Shown: positions 44,716 through 44,974 of the stretch, piece by piece
Numbering within the stretch: position 1 is the stretch's first letter
Layout of the letters: every line of letters starts with the position of its first letter
NCBI GenBank assembly: GCA_031292615.1
Contig: JARLGT010000096.1
Location: 1 to 44,974 of the forward strand
Length of the DNA stretch: 44,974 nt
Reading direction: 5' to 3'
Source: Coriobacteriia bacterium
Lineage (GTDB): Bacteria; Actinomycetota; Coriobacteriia; Anaerosomatales; JAAXUF01
Notes under the pieces: model-generated
Database searches by the model: none
What the model was told of the DNA's origin: nothing
What the model saw: the letters and a program-made list of their open reading frames with translations, nothing else
Made by a program: the position numbers and the translations under genes

Positions 44716-44974
44716 CCTGAGCCAGACGACCATCTGGATCGTCATCGTCGGGATGGCCGTGGCCAACTACGCTGTGCGCTTCCTACCGCTGACGATCGTC
44801 TCGCGCATCGACCTGCCCAAGCCCGTCGCGCGCTGGCTGTCGTTCGTGCCCATCTCCGTCATGGGCGCCCTTGTGGCCAGCGAGGTGTTGCGCCCAGGTG
44901 GCGTGTGGAGCAACCCGTTCACGGGCCCGAGCCTGTACGCCGCAGCCATCACGGCGCTCGTCTTTCGCTTCACG
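44705..44974 (+). CDS. azlD: Branched-chain amino acid exporter small subunit AzlD (C-terminus outside window)
   Basis: 90 residues are visible from GTG 44705, starting inside azlC. 'TIWIVIVGMAVANYAVRFLPLTI', 'RWLSFVPISVMGALVASEVLRP' and 'LYAAAITALVFRFT' match the four-segment AzlD subunit. Truncated by the window edge. Confidence 0.88.
   Translation, partial: MQSSLSQTTIWIVIVGMAVANYAVRFLPLTIVSRIDLPKPVARWLSFVPISVMGALVASEVLRPGGVWSNPFTGPSLYAAAITALVFRFT

Overview
The window (44,974 bases, GC-rich throughout) looks like chromosomal DNA of an anaerobic, Gram-positive-type actinobacterium. I favour the class Coriobacteriia or a deep relative such as the environmental OPB41/Anaerosomatales-type lineages. 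The reasons are high GC with many GTG/TTG starts, a SigB/SigF-type sigma factor, lipoproteins with Lgt but no outer-membrane genes, superoxide reductase instead of an oxygen-evolving defence, and a very large secreted multiheme c-type cytochrome. This placement is inference from gene content, not a database match.

Layout. Bases 1-27357 read leftward almost without a break: sigma factor (cut by the window edge), degenerate RsbW-like anti-sigma factor, DUF948 protein, rarA, a thioredoxin-like lipoprotein, a 6S RNA gene, aspS, hisS, a 2,130-residue cytochrome/Ig/glycine-rich surface protein, an MBL-fold hydrolase, relA/spoT, a nidogen-domain surface protein, a RecJ-HIRAN-RecQ fusion, then secF-secD-HD hydrolase-yajC and tgt. 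Bases 27437-29031 hold a rightward ECF sigma/anti-sigma pair. Then come queA (left), a PHP phosphoesterase (right), queH, a membrane-anchored hypothetical, folD and an isochorismatase-like hydrolase (left), superoxide reductase (right), a long leftward run (PEBP lipoprotein, DUF6483-like protein, small membrane protein, ruvB-ruvA-ruvC, yebC, pdxT-pdxS, DUF3048 lipoprotein), a small rightward zinc-ribbon gene, lgt and a zinc-ribbon protein (left), and azlC-azlD (right, azlD cut by the edge).

How the genes work together. Most are housekeeping. tgt, queA and queH give queuosine tRNA modification. ruvCAB with rarA and the RecJ/RecQ fusion give recombination and fork repair. secDF-yajC with lgt and several lipoproteins give export and surface anchoring. 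pdxST makes pyridoxal phosphate. Two sigma/anti-sigma modules and a 6S RNA give global transcription control. The accessory parts are the two large secreted proteins at 7040-13432 and 16504-18798. They share Ig-like/FN3 architecture, and the first carries 13 CxxCH haem-binding motifs plus one CxCH. They probably form a cell-surface electron-transfer or adhesion layer.

Strongest observations: a 6S RNA between aspS and the rarA region; the cytochrome-Ig-glycine-rich fusion; an anti-sigma factor that keeps the RsbW fold but has lost its ATP-binding residues; the RecJ-HIRAN-RecQ fusion; and a set of -10 promoter elements, several of which suggest leaderless mRNAs. No tRNA, rRNA, CRISPR array, insertion sequence or prophage was seen.
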